A stretch of DNA of 64,000 nucleotides from Raphanus sativus (GCF_000801105.2 NC_079512.1:38953848-39017847); one strand, 5' to 3'; positions 33,522-46,603 are shown, numbered from the stretch's first letter. A program made the numbers and translations. Notes: a model not told the origin generated them from the sequence alone.

Positions 33522-34297
33522 TTATTTCAAATACATTCTCCTTGAGAGTTTGGCAGAGACAATGGCCAAAATGGTGACCGTAGGGACGAATATAACATCA
33601 GGTATAAGTTTGATGAACTTTAGCTGAGGAACATTCTCTCCTGCTCTCTTAGCCGCCATAGCCGCCGGAGGTGATGCTATTCCGGTCATCATGGTGACGT
33701 CATCGAGTTTACTTGGCTTCACTTTCTTTGCAATGAACTCTGTGAACACTTTCTTCTTCTCTTCCTCGTCTTTGGCTTCCTTCCATCGCGTGAAACAAGC
33801 CTTAACATAATCAACATCGTGTTAGATAAAATAGTTATAATAATTTTGTGTGGAGAATTAAAAAGGTCTTCTTGCCTTTATTTCGTCAGGGGTCGGGAAA
33901 TCAAAGTGTCGGCCTGGTAAAGCCGAGTTGAAGTTGCTACACATCAAAGTATAGTTATGTTGTTGATCATAGCTTATCTAAAGAAAGACTGATAAAATGG
34001 AATTTAACCATCGAGTAATCTTACTTGAAGATGTCTAAAACAGCCACGTGGAAATCGTCGAAGTTGTTGATAGCCTTTTTGGTGAATTGTTTGTAGAGTG
34101 AACCCATAACCATGTTCATCATCTGCGTCGGTGGTACCCCTATACACCAGATATACCAAAAACACTTATTTTTTTCTTTTCTAATAAATAAAAGGAATAT
34201 CATTAAAACGGTGACTCCTAAATTATAAAATCGTTGATTGTTAGACTAAAGAAACGCATGCAAAACCTTTTCCGAGAAAGCCCATTGAACCTCCCAT
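33522..34297 (-). CDS. Small conserved plant protein, calcium-binding EF-hand family-like
   Basis: Exons (minus) 34297-34267, 34139-34025, 33936-33876 and 33800-33522 give 161 residues in one frame. The protein starts MGGSMGFLGKG, has VPPTQMMNMVMGSLYKQF, then FDDFHVAVLDIFN, an acidic helix, and a conserved C-terminal part TGIASPPAAMAAKRAGENVP followed by LKFIKLIPDVIFVP and a hydrophobic helix. It resembles Arabidopsis proteins annotated as calcium-binding EF-hand family (At1g64850 type, from memory), although I see no canonical D-x-D-x-D loop. The last intron (33801-33875) has a GC donor (AAAG|GCAAGA) with a normal AG acceptor. No GT alternative keeps the frame. Function unknown. Confidence 0.7.
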
Positions 34298-35749
34298 ATC
34301 GTCTAGAAGATAGTGTAAAGAAGAAAAATGATAGTGAGATATCATGCATATTTGTATTTGATGTGGAGGAATCAGTTGACTTGGATTGGTGGGGTTTTAA
34401 GTCATTTGCAAAGCCAAGAATCTTGAAACCTCATGCACAACACCTTGGTTTAAGTATAAACTTGTGCTTTCTAAAGGTTAAAATGATTATACAATAACTT
34501 TTTTATCCTTTGATTTAAGCTTACTAACCAAATTATTTGTCTAGTTTGTATTAATTAATTATAAGAATTACTATAACACTTTACTTAATCTGAAAGATTA
34601 AGCTTTTGTTCAGATTCCACTAAACTTTCCCAACCGTGTTATTAATTATTAACTTTTTCTCATGGCAAACTTAACAACAACAAAGGCATTTTTATTAAAA
34701 GATGTTCTCTTTGGTCTTTGTAACGTCTTTATTTTTTGTGTGGACAAAGTCTCTTTGTAACGTTTGTACATGCTTTTTAAGCCTGTAGGACTAACTTTGC
34801 TTGAAAATTGAGTTTACGTACTAGTATTCTCTATGAATATATGTCATTATTCAAAAATTCAAAATGCAGTAATGTACTTTTAATCGAAGCACGGGGGAAT
34901 AAAGTGCAGTTCTCACCCACCTCTCTTTTGTACTTTCAATCAAACGTATAATAATGTGATCATTTGTATTAATTTTGATCGACAGATTAGCAAATATATA
35001 TTACTGGGAGCAAATATATATTTTTGAGATATGGTACCTTATACAGAATATATTACATCAATCAGTTTTAGATATTTATAGAAAACGAAACATTTAGTAG
35101 CGTTCACTGCCAGCTATTTTAGGATATATTATAGGTAATTGAGAAACTAAAACAGAAAACAAATATTTAAAAGATATGCCAAAAAAAAAAATTGAAAGAA
35201 AAGGAAAAACAAGAATTTGATAGAAAGAACCGTAAATGAGTGGAGACAATTTGGCATATCAGAGAATGAAGTTAACCAATCCTTCGTTACTAGATAAGTC
35301 TTGCATCCACATGTGGTATCAGTAAATTAGTTAATGCACTCAGAAATATAAACATCTAAAAAGAGTTATTGGCACTGGTTTGCTTATTGTTCATAACTTC
35401 ATATACGTTCAAATAAACATCAGGACAATTTCACAGTTTGTTACATTAGCTCTGCGTCAAATTTCTCTGTGTCATTTTCTATGAAGAAATCGGACCCATC
35501 ACTAATTTGTCTGCCCAAAATAAGAAAGATCAATTTGTCGTACTAATAAGAGTATCATCACTGACAAATTGAGTCTTATTTTTAGTAAATAAAAATTACT
35601 ATTTTCATACAAATGAAAATAAAGAAAAAAAACTGTAATAATCAATTAAATAATACTCATCAGTCTCAAACGCGAAAAGAAATAGACAATCGTTGGTTCA
35701 AACAAAAAAAAAACTACTAATGAAAGAGCGAAATGATAACTAAAATAAT
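34298..35749. other. Intergenic, no gene seen
   Basis: A plus-strand frame at 34234-34497 contains a protein-like run (ESVDLDWWGFKSFAKPRILK) but has no start context or family match. The remainder is AT-rich. Confidence 0.4.
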
Positions 35750-36419
35750 TTAAAAGGCGATAACGAGAACGGCCCAGGCGGTTGCAGCCGCTCCCACCGC
35801 TGCTAAATTCCGCAATACACTTGTGTTCTCGGCTCCACTCTGCATTAATAATAATAATTCAATACTAATATAAAAATAATTACAACGAATGTTGAAATGA
35901 AATGTTTTTTTTTTAAACTAATAAAAGGATGAATGAATATTTTCATGTTTGAGTTGTTGATTTAATATTATGCTAATGTACCTTATCCTCGGCGGATCTG
36001 GCCGGACCGGGAGACATAGCGTCGGAGCTAGGACCAGGAGCTTCCATAGGTGGTGAAGGTGGGCTGTCAAGTTCGGGAGCCGGAGCCGGTGCTTTTTGAT
36101 GCTTCTTACCCTTGCTTGGTGCCGGTGCATCGGCTACCGGAGCTGGAGGTGTAGCAGCTTCTGGTGGAGAGCTCACCGGAGCCGAAGCCTTTGGTGAAGG
36201 TGACGGAGGAGAGCTCTCGGGAACAGGAGCCGGTGGCGGAGACGAGGTTACAGGAGCTGGAGATTTCGGTGCTTCCACGGGTGAGGAGGAGGGAGAGGTA
36301 GTAGTTGGAGAAGGAGGAGCGTCGGGGGATTTAGTAGGAGAGGAGGTCGGAGATTGGCCACCGACACCAGCGACGACAATGCATATCAATGTAAACGTAA
36401 AAAGGACATTACGTTCCAT
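35750..36419 (-). CDS. AGP18: Lysine-rich arabinogalactan protein AGP18
   Basis: Exons (minus) 36419-35982 and 35839-35750 give 175 residues. A signal peptide (about 1-21, LFTFTLICIVVAGVGG) precedes a Pro/Ala/Ser/Thr-rich region with many AP, SP and TP dipeptides, the sites for Hyp-O-linked arabinogalactan. It is interrupted by a short lysine-rich patch (KGKKHQK, about 104-110). The second exon encodes the GPI-anchor signal: a small-residue cleavage region (SGAENTS) and a hydrophobic tail (LAAVGAAATAWAVLVIAF). Classical lysine-rich AGPs sit on the outer plasma membrane. In Arabidopsis AGP18 acts in megaspore selection and growth. Position between the At4g37440 remnant and SRFR1 supports the orthology. 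It is somewhat shorter than the Arabidopsis protein in the Pro-rich repeats. Confidence 0.9.
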
Positions 36420-36537
36420 GATTTCTTTTTGGATCGAAAGAAGAAAAGAAATTAGTAAAATAAGTGAAGAATGTGAGTAAATGATTTTGATCGATTTTGC
36501 TGTGTGTGTTGGTGTAAGAGAATTGTTTGTGTGTTTG

Positions 36538-36547
36538 ATATATATAG
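36538..36547 (-). promoter_or_regulatory. TATA box of AGP18
   Basis: On the minus strand ACTATATATATC lies about 120 bp upstream of the ATG at 36419. Confidence 0.55.
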
Positions 36548-36559
36548 TCGGTAGAGATT

Positions 36560-37844
36560 CCGACCGTTGATCATAAAAATTTCACAGACAGATGTAGCCG
36601 TTGAGCGTAGAACCTATATCCTGTAAATAATTAAGAGTCGTGGGGCCGTTCAGTAGCTTTATTCTTTTGTATTTTATTAATGTAGGGTTCACTAGCTTTA
36701 TTTTTACAGTTATTTTACTCTATTATAAATTATAATTTTCTGGTTTTCATGACAATTGTGGAAATCTTACCACCTATAAAAACTATTATGATGTTCATAA
36801 TAAAATTATTTAAATTCTAATAGAAAATAAAATAATTAAATCTAGTAACAACGAAATAGAGCAAAAAAAAAAGATAAGAAATTTAAACAAGCAATGTATT
36901 TGGTTGAAATGTAAAGAGGGAATGACAAATCATTGATTGATACCCCACACACACACATACATTTCCTATAGCTGTAATATTAAGATTTCCTTCGATTTCT
37001 AATATAATATTCTTGGCATTGTCTTCTCAATCTTCTTTTCCTTTTTGTTTTGGTCGAAAATCTTTTCTTTCTAAATTTTATTTCTTCGCATTATTTCAGA
37101 GAATTTTTACAGCTCACTATGACTGCTATAACACCTAACACTTTTCATTCATTATATTTCAAAAACTTATTTTCCTTAATCCTCATCCCATGAGTATTGA
37201 CTATTGAGTAATCGATAGACCGAAATATATATATGCATCAGCAATGGAAACTGAATCAACCGTCGAGCCAATGACGAAGACATTAGATATTGCTTTGCTT
37301 TTGCTTCTTACCATTTTTGTGCCATAGGTGTTCCAATGACTAATTTAATGACATTATTTTATTACAAAAGTGTTCAAAATTAAAGACAATGGACACAAGC
37401 CGAAACTTCGAGAGCGGTCTGTCGGTGGTGGAGAACACCCAAACCGAGTGGTCGTCTGTTGACTTTCTTATAGGTTTTGACTCAAATCTTAAACACATTG
37501 GTATTTTAGAATTTGGATGAACAACAATTAGATTTATTTCTGAATAAACAAGCTTCATACTAATCACGGTATTAATGGTGAATGCCATCATTTTAGACTA
37601 GTAAATAGTACAAGGCTTCGCAAATCATAAGCAACACACTCGTGTTGACTTGCGATTTGCAAAGAGAAAGTTCATATAATTTAGAGATACGTTATTCAAA
37701 CTGTAAAATAAAGTTAAATGAGGTATGTAAAAAAAAAAAGAAACCCTATAAAATTTGACACAAACATATCATAAACCCGAAGATTTATGTCTGAAACACA
37801 AGTTTTTTCTTGCAGCTCATTCTGGTTGGTTAGATTTTTGAAAC
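36560..37844. other. Intergenic between AGP18 and SRFR1
   Basis: The SRFR1 3' UTR and AGP18 upstream region. The minus-strand frame at 37340-37591 has no supporting motif. Confidence 0.5.
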
Positions 37845-40800
37845 TCAATCATTGTAAGAGCTAAGCGCCGCGACGACAGATCCGGTTGTTGAAAAAGCCG
37901 AGGAAACATCCGAGTGATCTCTCCAGGAGGTGTTGATTTTCAAGGAAGGGTATAACCAAGACTTAACCGAACCAACAAAGGAACCTGGTTCAACACTAAG
38001 TATAGCTTCCCAATCGATCTGTAACCCTTTAGGGATACTCTCAGTGAACTCCATATTAGCAGCTAGCAGAAGTCCTAGTAACACTACAAATCCCGTTACC
38101 GCTGTCCCTCGAGCTAACGGCATAAAATTGTACCTGGGAAAAGAAAAAAACACCATCATGTTATGAGTGATCAACAAACAATCATATGTTTTAGGTTTGT
38201 CATCGTCATGTTACCAGTAGTATGTCATGCGCAAGATAGCGTCTCTGACGGTTTCCAGAGCGTCGAGGTCGGTAGAACCGTAATTCTCTCCACAATAGGC
38301 ATTGCATAAAGCCTGTGGGATCCATAAGGAGATAAGTTTGTTTACTTGGAAAGTAAAAAATAAAAGTAAACTATATAAGGCTTATAGGTGTGTTATACCT
38401 CCCAAGCTGAGGTCATTTCTTCATCAAAATCACTCCACCTCGCAGGTGTACATGGAGTTCTTATTGCAAAATCATACCCAAGACTTCCCCTGGATTAAAA
38501 AAATACAACAACAAGAGATATTAGATCAAGAAAGTGGTAATCAGGATTACTGTGAAAATAATTGCGTAGAAGGAAAGATTACGGTTTCTTAATGCAGGTG
38601 ATTCTAGTTCCTTCAAGACGTTTCCTGAAGATATTAACCAAAAGCGGAAGCATAGTCAAGCAAAAAAAAAAACAGTAACGGTGAAGAGGAGACTTGTGGT
38701 TTTACTATAGTAATAAACAAACAAATTTACCCTTCGAATGCGGTACTGTGGCACCAAGTAGCCACCCAGAAATCCTCACCAACAATTTTGTGTAACTCTT
38801 CACACGTTTCTGCACGCATTATCTGCATCCCATTGGGCAATTTCAGTAAGAGAAAAAAATGACAACACGAAAATCATTCAAGCAAGAAGAAAGGCCAACT
38901 CACTTCTTCTATCTTCTCATCTTTAGATAAATCAATAACTTTGTCTGCCTTGCTGCGTACACAGAGTTTCTCCTTGATGATAGTCTTTGCGAGATTCAGG
39001 GTTCTGAAGTAGCTCATTATGTAAATTGATCATTCCATGGAATGAGAAAAAAGGTTGTAATTGAATTATATGAAAAAAATCTCACGTTCTATGCAGTGTA
39101 CTTTACCTGTCATAATTTGGGAAATAGCGTATTACTTTAGCTTGTCCGAGTACCATTGGCGTATGAGAACCAAACCCAGAATTGAACTCTTCACTGCAAA
39201 TTGCATAAGTAATAATCAAATGAAAGTTAAGTTCAGAAATTGAAGTTTTCGTTAAACAGAGACTAGATGGCAAGATGCTGAGCTAGGTGTTCCAAGAGTC
39301 GTTAGATATCAGCTAACTATATAGCATCCGAAATGGAGCATGTACCTTAGTTTGTTAACCCATACAACCGGGTCACAAGGCTCTGAAATTTGTCTCCATC
39401 TGACAGCAGACGAATAAACTTCTTGCCAAGACAACATAGAACGGCCAGATGATCGATCTTCTAATGACGCATATCCAGTTGAAGTTTCACTGGAAGTGCT
39501 CGTACTACATCCGGCACCACCTCTATTCTGGCTAAGCATGTTGATTCTCTCTCTCCTACGGTTTTTCTTCCCATTTTTTGCCGTGCCTTTGTTTGAATTC
39601 CGCCACTCTATGCGCCAAGCTTTTGAAACCTTTTGAGCAATTTCTAACACAGCTAATCCTGCCATACGGTGCTGGGGAATCATGGAAAACACAAATGATG
39701 ATAGTTTAGCCAGGAGAGGCTAGATTTCAGGCGTACAATTATATCCATATTCGAGTATTAGAGGGGTTACATATCGATAGATGCAGCAGGGACCTTATAG
39801 GACAAGAAAAAAGAGACCTGCTATGAGGTTTATAATGCATAATAGCAAAAAAAAAAAAGGATGTTGAAAAGGTAGCAACTCCAAGTTACCTGGCGCCTGT
39901 TCGGTAAGAATCCGGGACAATGATATTGGATTTTCTTGCCAATTAAATCAGTGAAACGAAGAAGATTCGCCTTAGGTTTGGTTATTGCAAGATCTTGCTT
40001 TTTCAGTTTACCCTTCTTAAGGGATTCTCGTAGGGGAGGTTGTCTGTAAACCTTCTCACATACATCTTTTGGGTGTAATCTTTTGCACCAGTACTCCTGT
40101 AAAACCCACAAGAAAAGAAAAATTACACACAGCACTTGAGAGAACTCATTCTTTGACACTCTTAATTTTCATGGCTCATCGTTGGGCGTATGTTTATTCT
40201 AGTTGGAATAAACTAATCAGAAAGAGCAGACAGGTACAAAGAAAAAGTCGGACACTGTGGAAATATCAGAAATATGTAGAGAGATATATCACCTTGAACA
40301 TTGGATCTATGTCACCATCAATATCAAAGCAGAAAAACTCACTACTAATTTTGGAAGCCGTGTACAAGGCAAGCTCTTTCTGCGGAATAAGAAAAAAGGA
40401 TATCATAAATATTAACTGTGAAGGAAAAGTTTAGCGTTGCAACACAAGAAGCATCCAATATTAACGTGCAAATAAACAAAAAAGCAGTACTATCAGATCA
40501 ATAAGGCCATGCTATTAGAATATAGCAATGCAATATCCTATCAGTACAGATTGCTACAAAACAAGAACAAGAACGTACCATGAAAGTAATCTTGCAAATA
40601 ACATTTCAATTTAAGCTTTCAATCAAGGTAACCTCTGGGTTATTTAACAAAGAGAAACATATTTTGGAACCTGATAAAATGCCAAGCATTGAAGAACAAA
40701 TTTCTCCACTGCATCAAGTTCCACATCCACTGTAGCATCATAGTCCTTCACCTGTGAGGATATGCGAGTAATAGTGAGAGGTCCCCTTATAAACTGCAGC

Positions 40801-43800
40801 AATAAAGTTACATACAAATGTTTAATCATTTTACCGCTTCTCTATATTCTCCCACAGCATGATGGCAGGAACCTCGTAGATACAAGCACTCTATTGAGCT
40901 CTCAATGCTCAAACCAATAGATAATTCTTGGATAGCCTTCCTGAAAAATAAAAGTGAATAATATTACTGCTTTAGAGACCAGCCTTGTAGATAAATCCCA
41001 AGTTGATAATGACCACCAAAATTATCAGTTTCCATTATAACATCCATTTGCTAAAATGCAGATCTTTTAACACCAAGAGCCAGGAGAAGAAAGTCTTATT
41101 AGACATCATATCTCGAAGGTACACATTGAGATATACGAAAAATACTAGGGAGGGTTAGGTTACATGCACATTAACGAAGACATCTTTTCCCCTTTAACCA
41201 AATTTTCACTTTCCAGTAATCTAGTCTACACTAGAGATTAGCGTTACATACCTGTGTTCACCCAATCCATGGAACACTAATCCACGTAAATGATAGGCCT
41301 TCCACACCCTGGTCAAGACAGGAAAATTTGCATGAGTGGCTAATCCAGAAACAGTTTGCAACATGTAATAGTCCATCCCAACTACCTGTTGTCGACTTGT
41401 AGAACCTCATCAATGCATTCCAAAGCCTTGCTATAGTCAGCCAACTCTTGATAGAACTGCCAAAAAAAGCCAGGAAATAACATCAAGTACAATGAATAAA
41501 AAAGTGTGTAGTGTATTATAGTCAACTGATGGCAGAACAGAAACTAGATGGGCCAACTAAATTAAGGTCATTCTCCAATGGCAGAACAGAAGTTGCTTTC
41601 AGGAAAACCTTCAAGTATTTGCCTCCAAATGTCAAAATGTAAGATTTCTTCATTTTGAAGTCTCACTATCTTTACAGAAAACTAACTTCCTTTATTCACC
41701 ATCATATGCATGGAAACCCAGTTTGAAAAACAAAGAATAAAGCGATGAACAAAATACTATTTTCATGACGATTAAGCTAAATAGTTAAAAATTCTACAGA
41801 AAACGCATAATTATATATAATGCGTGTTACCTGAGCGAGATGTAGCCATGCTTCAAGATAATTATTATCCAACTGGATAGACTTCAAATGCGCCTCTTCA
41901 GCTTTTGTATATTCACCAAGAGATGCAAAAGCTAGTCCCTGGAAAGATCAACAAAGTTTTGCTAAGTAAACATTTGCGGACTTGGTCATTGTGGGAGACC
42001 AAGAGTAACAACCGAAGATAGTCTTACCAAATAAGTATATGCGGACTTGTTATCTTTCTCTTGCTTCAGACATATAGATAAGTCCTTTACAGCAGCAGTA
42101 AAGTCCTTAGATCTAAAATTAATAATACCTGAATTAATTGAGAATGTCAGTGGTAATAAAACCTTAATGCAGTTATTAAGACAACAAAACTGAAATAGGT
42201 AGCAAGATGTAAAAGGAAATACATCATAGAGACACTTACCCCTTTCATGCAAAATATCAGGCGACTTTGGCTCCAGTTCCAGTGCTCGTGTCAAATCTTC
42301 AACCGCCTATCACCAAAGAGTAGCTTAAGAGTGTGTACAAGAAACGTTTCTGATTTTTTACCCATAAAATGCAAGAACTAAACGGGCTTAAACACAGACA
42401 TAGACATCAGAGACTAATCCAAATTACTGGATTATCAATCAATGAATATGAAGGGGCGAATAGAGGCCCATCAGATACATTTATTGTCTATGCTTTTAGC
42501 TCTAAATAAAGAATAGAAACAGAGAAAACGTGGAACCACTAACCTCAGCAAATTCCCCTAGAGCAGCACGAGCCTGTCCTCTCCGCTTCCAGGCCTCACC
42601 AGCTGCTGGGTTCGATTGAATAGCCTGACCAATAGGAAAAGAATCTGTGAACTTAACCCATTGTGTTAACAACTCTTGTCAAATATATCGAATACCTTAG
42701 TAAAATCAGCAATAGCATTTTCAAGCTCTCGTTGAAATGCATAAGCTGTCCCTCTTCCTATCAGCGCCTCAGGGTAAGTAGGTTCTTCTATGAGCACCTA
42801 CAAAACGCACACAGATAAATTAAATGGCAAAAAATTGACCCATTCATTTCTACTAAACAACCTCTACGAACAAGGTAAACTAGAGAAAAGAAAAGCAGAA
42901 GACACTCGCCAGAGATTTAAAAAAAAAAAATAACAAAAGAGGAGTATATGAAAAAATCACCTTATCAAAAATAGATATAGCTTTCATGTAGTTTCCTTCG
43001 TTCACCTGGTGAAGGAAACAAGAGCCCAGTGATTAAGAGTTTGTATGTATATATATATATATAGTTTTCTATATTGCTGCTATACCTGTGCAATGCCTCT
43101 AGAAAGTCGAAAATCGACACTTATAGAATGGGTTTCAGATATTCTAGCAATGGTGGACTTCTTGTTTATCTTGGTATCATCGGTAACTCCACAACGTGGC
43201 TCAGCTTTAAGGCTCAATTTGGCAATAGATCCGGACTTACTACTCAACTTATTTCCAATAACCGACAGATCCCCTAATCGATCAGAAGTTTCAGATAAAT
43301 CATGATGATGCAAATCAGAACCATTACATGGTTTAGATGAAGAACCATTGATTTGGCTACCAGACTTTACATTCTCTTTTTCCTTGTACGCTGATCCATT
43401 ACTACGTAACTCGGAAGTTTCACCAGATTCTTTGTTTGCCTTGGATGCATCCTCTGAAACACTAATTATCTCTGATTCCTCACCCAATTCATGGGTGTTT
43501 CCATTGCTGCATGCTCCAGATTCAAAAACTGCCATACTCGTGGGTACTAGAGGCGAGACAGGGGTCTCTTGCCTTGTGGCAAGATGGTTCAGAGTGACAT
43601 CGATCTCTCGCCTTGCAGAATTAAGTAGTTCATCTAGTTCAAGTAACTGCTTCACATCTGCAGTCTGGTGCAGAGCAATATTGTAACCTAGCTCCAGAAC
43701 AAGAACAGCTTCCTGTTTTCTCCCCAACGCCAAAAGAGCACGTCCTACAATTTAAAAAAAAAAAAAAACTGATATACCATACTCAATCGGAAGAAGTAAT

Positions 43801-44168
43801 CAAAAGCTTGGGGGGAAGTGAACTAACCTTTGAGTAGATAAGCTTGAATAGCAGAAGAGTCAAGCTGAAGTGCCTTGTCACAGTCCTTAATCACATGCTT
43901 GTGAAGCTCCAATTGATTATAACAAAAAGCTCGATTGCTGCAAAAAAAAAAACAAATTGAAGATTACAAATAGCCAAAGATCAAATTGATACCGATCTGA
44001 GTTGAATTGAATTGAATTTGAAGATGAGCGAACGAACCATATATCCAGAATCGAGCACTGCTTAGCAAGGAGCGAATCGAGAACTCTAATCGCTTTGGAC
44101 CAGTTCCGCGAGCTGCAGTGCTTTGCCAATTCGACTCGCTCCGATGCCGCCGCCGCCGCCGTAGCCAT
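37845..44168 (-). CDS. SRFR1: SRFR1, TPR-repeat suppressor of effector-triggered immunity
   Basis: Twenty-three exons can be placed on the minus strand from the ATG at 44168 to the TGA at 37845. The exon sum is 3126 bp, so 1041 residues. Boundaries: 44168-44038, 43937-43828, 43744-43086, 43005-42961, 42797-42696, 42624-42544, 42305-42240, 42128-42028, 41938-41831, 41456-41396, 41308-41252, 40940-40835, 40751-40671, 40379-40293, 40096-39890, 39671-39346, 39193-39107, 39003-38905, 38822-38731, 38624-38583, 38489-38399, 38312-38215, 38133-37845. TPR-type helices flank a Ser/Glu-rich linker encoded by the large third exon. A basic KNGKKNRRRER patch lies in the middle and a hydrophobic segment near the C-terminus. 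Arabidopsis SRFR1 restrains TNL-mediated immunity by interacting with EDS1 and TCP factors. The frame is intact throughout. Confidence 0.92.
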
Positions 44169-45464
44169 TAGTCACGAGCGCGCCTGTCTCCGATATGCCC
44201 TGGGATGAGGGGTAAAACGGGAACTACCGAGAGTGTGGTGAAAATTGCGAAGAGAGAAGACTTTTTTTGAAGAAAAGTTAAAGTTAACGATGATGATGGT
44301 CGTGCTCGTGCTCGTGCTGCTTCTTCCTGTGGTGGAAATCAAATCTTTGGGGGAAATGGGTGAAATGGCACACGTGTGAAGCTTCCCGTCACGTGATTTT
44401 GTCCGACAAATTGAATGGGCTTAGCCCACTTGTAATCATTGCCGTTTCATAAAATGGCCCAGCTTTGGTATATACTATTTATACTACGTTTATTATGTTT
44501 GTGGATGGATTCTTCTTCACAATCCTAATGTAAGTGACCAAACACTTTCTTTACGTCCTCCTCCGAGATTGACTTCTGCATCACCTTTCACTCTCTCAAG
44601 CTCCTCCGGACCATCTCCAATCTCGCCCCGGCAAACTCACAATCTTTTTGCACGCAAACAAAACAATAAAATATGCACATCTTCAATTATCATATGATTT
44701 GCTAACAAGCAAAACTGAGTAAAACAAGAAAACATTGAAATACCAAAGGAAATCAAGGTGGGAACAACCAAAGTTTATCTCATCCATATTCTCATCGCCA
44801 GCCAGTACTGTTTCAGCTTCTCCTTCAACTTGGAAACACAGGAAAGAACCAATGGTCAAAAATATTTACTAAGTGTGAAGTTGGCTTTAATTGAAATTAT
44901 CTATATGACACCTGAATACTTACTTATAGCTTATGGAGTCCAATGTCTTGCATATGTTAGCAATGAAGAGGGATGGTATCATTATCTTGTCTTGCGGTAA
45001 CACCACACTTTTTTACCCCATTGATCTACCTGCAGTCCCAATGACCAAGAGAAATAGAATCATCAAAATATACAATGTAAAAAAGCTACACAAACTCTGC
45101 ATCGAATACTTAAAAGCGTAGACGATTACCATTGGATGCACAAAGGCTGTAACCTTTGCTCTTCTGTGTCTGTGGATGATTCTTCATAATCCTAATATCA
45201 GTCCCTTCGCCCACGTGACCAAACGTTTCTTTACTTCCTCCTCCGTAGCACCTCTGTCCACAAGCGTAACCCTTTGCTCTTCTTCCACATCAAACACCTA
45301 TCTGTCATCATCATCCATCAGCTCTCACTCTCAAGCTCTTCCTCCTGACCATCTCCAATCTCACATGATTGCACAGAAACAAACAAACATGCACATCATC
45401 ATCAAACGATTGCAAACAAGCAATTTTTTTTTTTAAACGTTTAATACAAGAGGGGAAAAACTGT
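44169..45464. other. Intergenic at the KAI2/DnaJ position, with a duplicated relic
   Basis: About 44508-44720 and 45171-45425 are diverged copies of one another. Shared words are CACAATCCTAAT/CATAATCCTAAT, TCCTCCTCCG, CTCTCAAGCTC and CCATCTCCAATCTC. On the minus strand the second copy has an exon-like frame (GVxDVEEEQRVTLVDRG, then ATEEEVKKRLVTWAKG, stop) after a possible AG acceptor. No alpha/beta-hydrolase (KAI2) or J-domain sequence is recognisable. Confidence 0.5.
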
Positions 45465-46142
45465 ATATTGCCAAGGATTGATAAGAATAACAAAGTGATC
45501 TCATAAGTATAAAAGTCAAATAGAACCTAACCTCTCTAATGATCATTCAAATAGACATGATGCTAGTTCCTAATTGTTTCTACATTATGAATATACACAT
45601 AAGCTTCTTCCTTTTTCAATCTAAGAAAATATAGAATATTGCCAAGAACTGATAGGAATAACAAAATGATCTCATAAGTGTTAAGTCAAATGGAACCTAA
45701 CCTCTCTAACAATCAATCAAATAGACAGGACGCTAGTTTCTAATTGTTTCCACATCATGAATATACACATAATAAGCTTCTTCCATTTTCAATCTAAGCA
45801 AATATATAATATTGCCAAGAACTGATAGGAATAACAAAGTGATCTCATAAGTGTTAAGTCAAATGGAACATAACCTCTCTAACAATCATTCAAATAGACA
45901 GGACGCTAGTTTCTAATTGTTTCCACATTATGAATACATAAGCTTCTTCCATTTTCAATCTAAGTAAATATAGAATATTTGCCAAGAACTGATAGAAATA
46001 ACAAAGTGATCTCATAAGTGTAAAAGTCAAATGGAACATAACCTCGATCAATCAAATAACAGGACGTTAGTTTCTAATTGTTTCCACACTATGAATATAC
46101 ACATAAGCTTCTTCCTTTTTCCAATCCAAGTAAATATAGAAT
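45465..46142. repeat. Four-unit ~170-bp tandem repeat
   Basis: Units start at about 45465, 45636, 45809 and 45975, each with the word ATATTGCCAAG or a variant, giving lengths of 171, 173, 166 and 168 bp. Each unit contains AATAACAAAGTGATCTCATA, CTAATTGTTTC and CATAAGCTTCTTCC. Similarity is high but not perfect. The array ends at a C-homopolymer of about 11 bases. It has the monomer length of many plant satellites but only four copies, and lies in a gene-rich stretch. Confidence 0.9.
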
Positions 46143-46197
46143 CCCCCCCCCCCCAAAAAGTTTGAAAAAACCAGAAAAAAATACACCAAATTAGATA

Positions 46198-46603
46198 CCT
46201 TGAGCAGTGGGGATTCTCATATTTTCTTCCACCATCTGTTATCTCTTGAATCTTCTTGGCAAACTTCTTCCTCTTTCACCTTAACGCTTTGCTGCAGAGA
46301 AACAAAACACCAACCAACAATAACTCACTCAATTTCTACAAATGGATCCATAAATTTTTCAATATTACCTCAATTCTGAATTTCAATGAAGTGATCTTAA
46401 CCTCCTTCACCACTTTACCCAGTTCAGGGCCGTGACTCTTCTTCCACCACTTTACCCCTTGTCCTCTTCAAAGCGCCTACCAGCTCCGTCTCCAATGATT
46501 CTTCTCCTTCTATCTCATCTCCGTCTCCGAGATTACAACCTTTCTCCTCGGATTCACTTCGTTTCTTGAGAAGCACGTACACAGCAATGCAGACGCACTT
46601 CAT
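46198..46603 (-). pseudogene. Small unidentified two-exon gene with a frameshift
   Basis: A minus-strand ATG at 46603 opens MKCVCIAVYVLLKKRSESEE and reads an acidic/basic protein to a TGA at 46424. If one base is skipped just before that TGA, the frame continues as GKVVKEVKITSLKFRIE to a GTAATA donor (about 46371), then an exon after CTGCAG (about 46293) reads QSVKVKEEEVCQEDSRDN and stops. This gives about 100 residues overall. The single-base shift suggests a decayed gene, or that the true product is the 59-residue form. No family recognised. Confidence 0.3.

Noticed and set aside
36112..36480. Plus-strand Gly/Glu-rich frame of 122 residues
   Set aside because: It is the antisense of the Pro-rich AGP18 exon; the glycine/glutamate pattern is a codon mirror of proline/serine.
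42904..43686. Plus-strand frames over SRFR1 exon 3
   Set aside because: Antisense of the Ser-rich SRFR1 linker exon.
45465..46142. CRISPR-like array
   Set aside because: Repeats are about 170 bp, contiguous without unique spacers, and the genome is plant nuclear.
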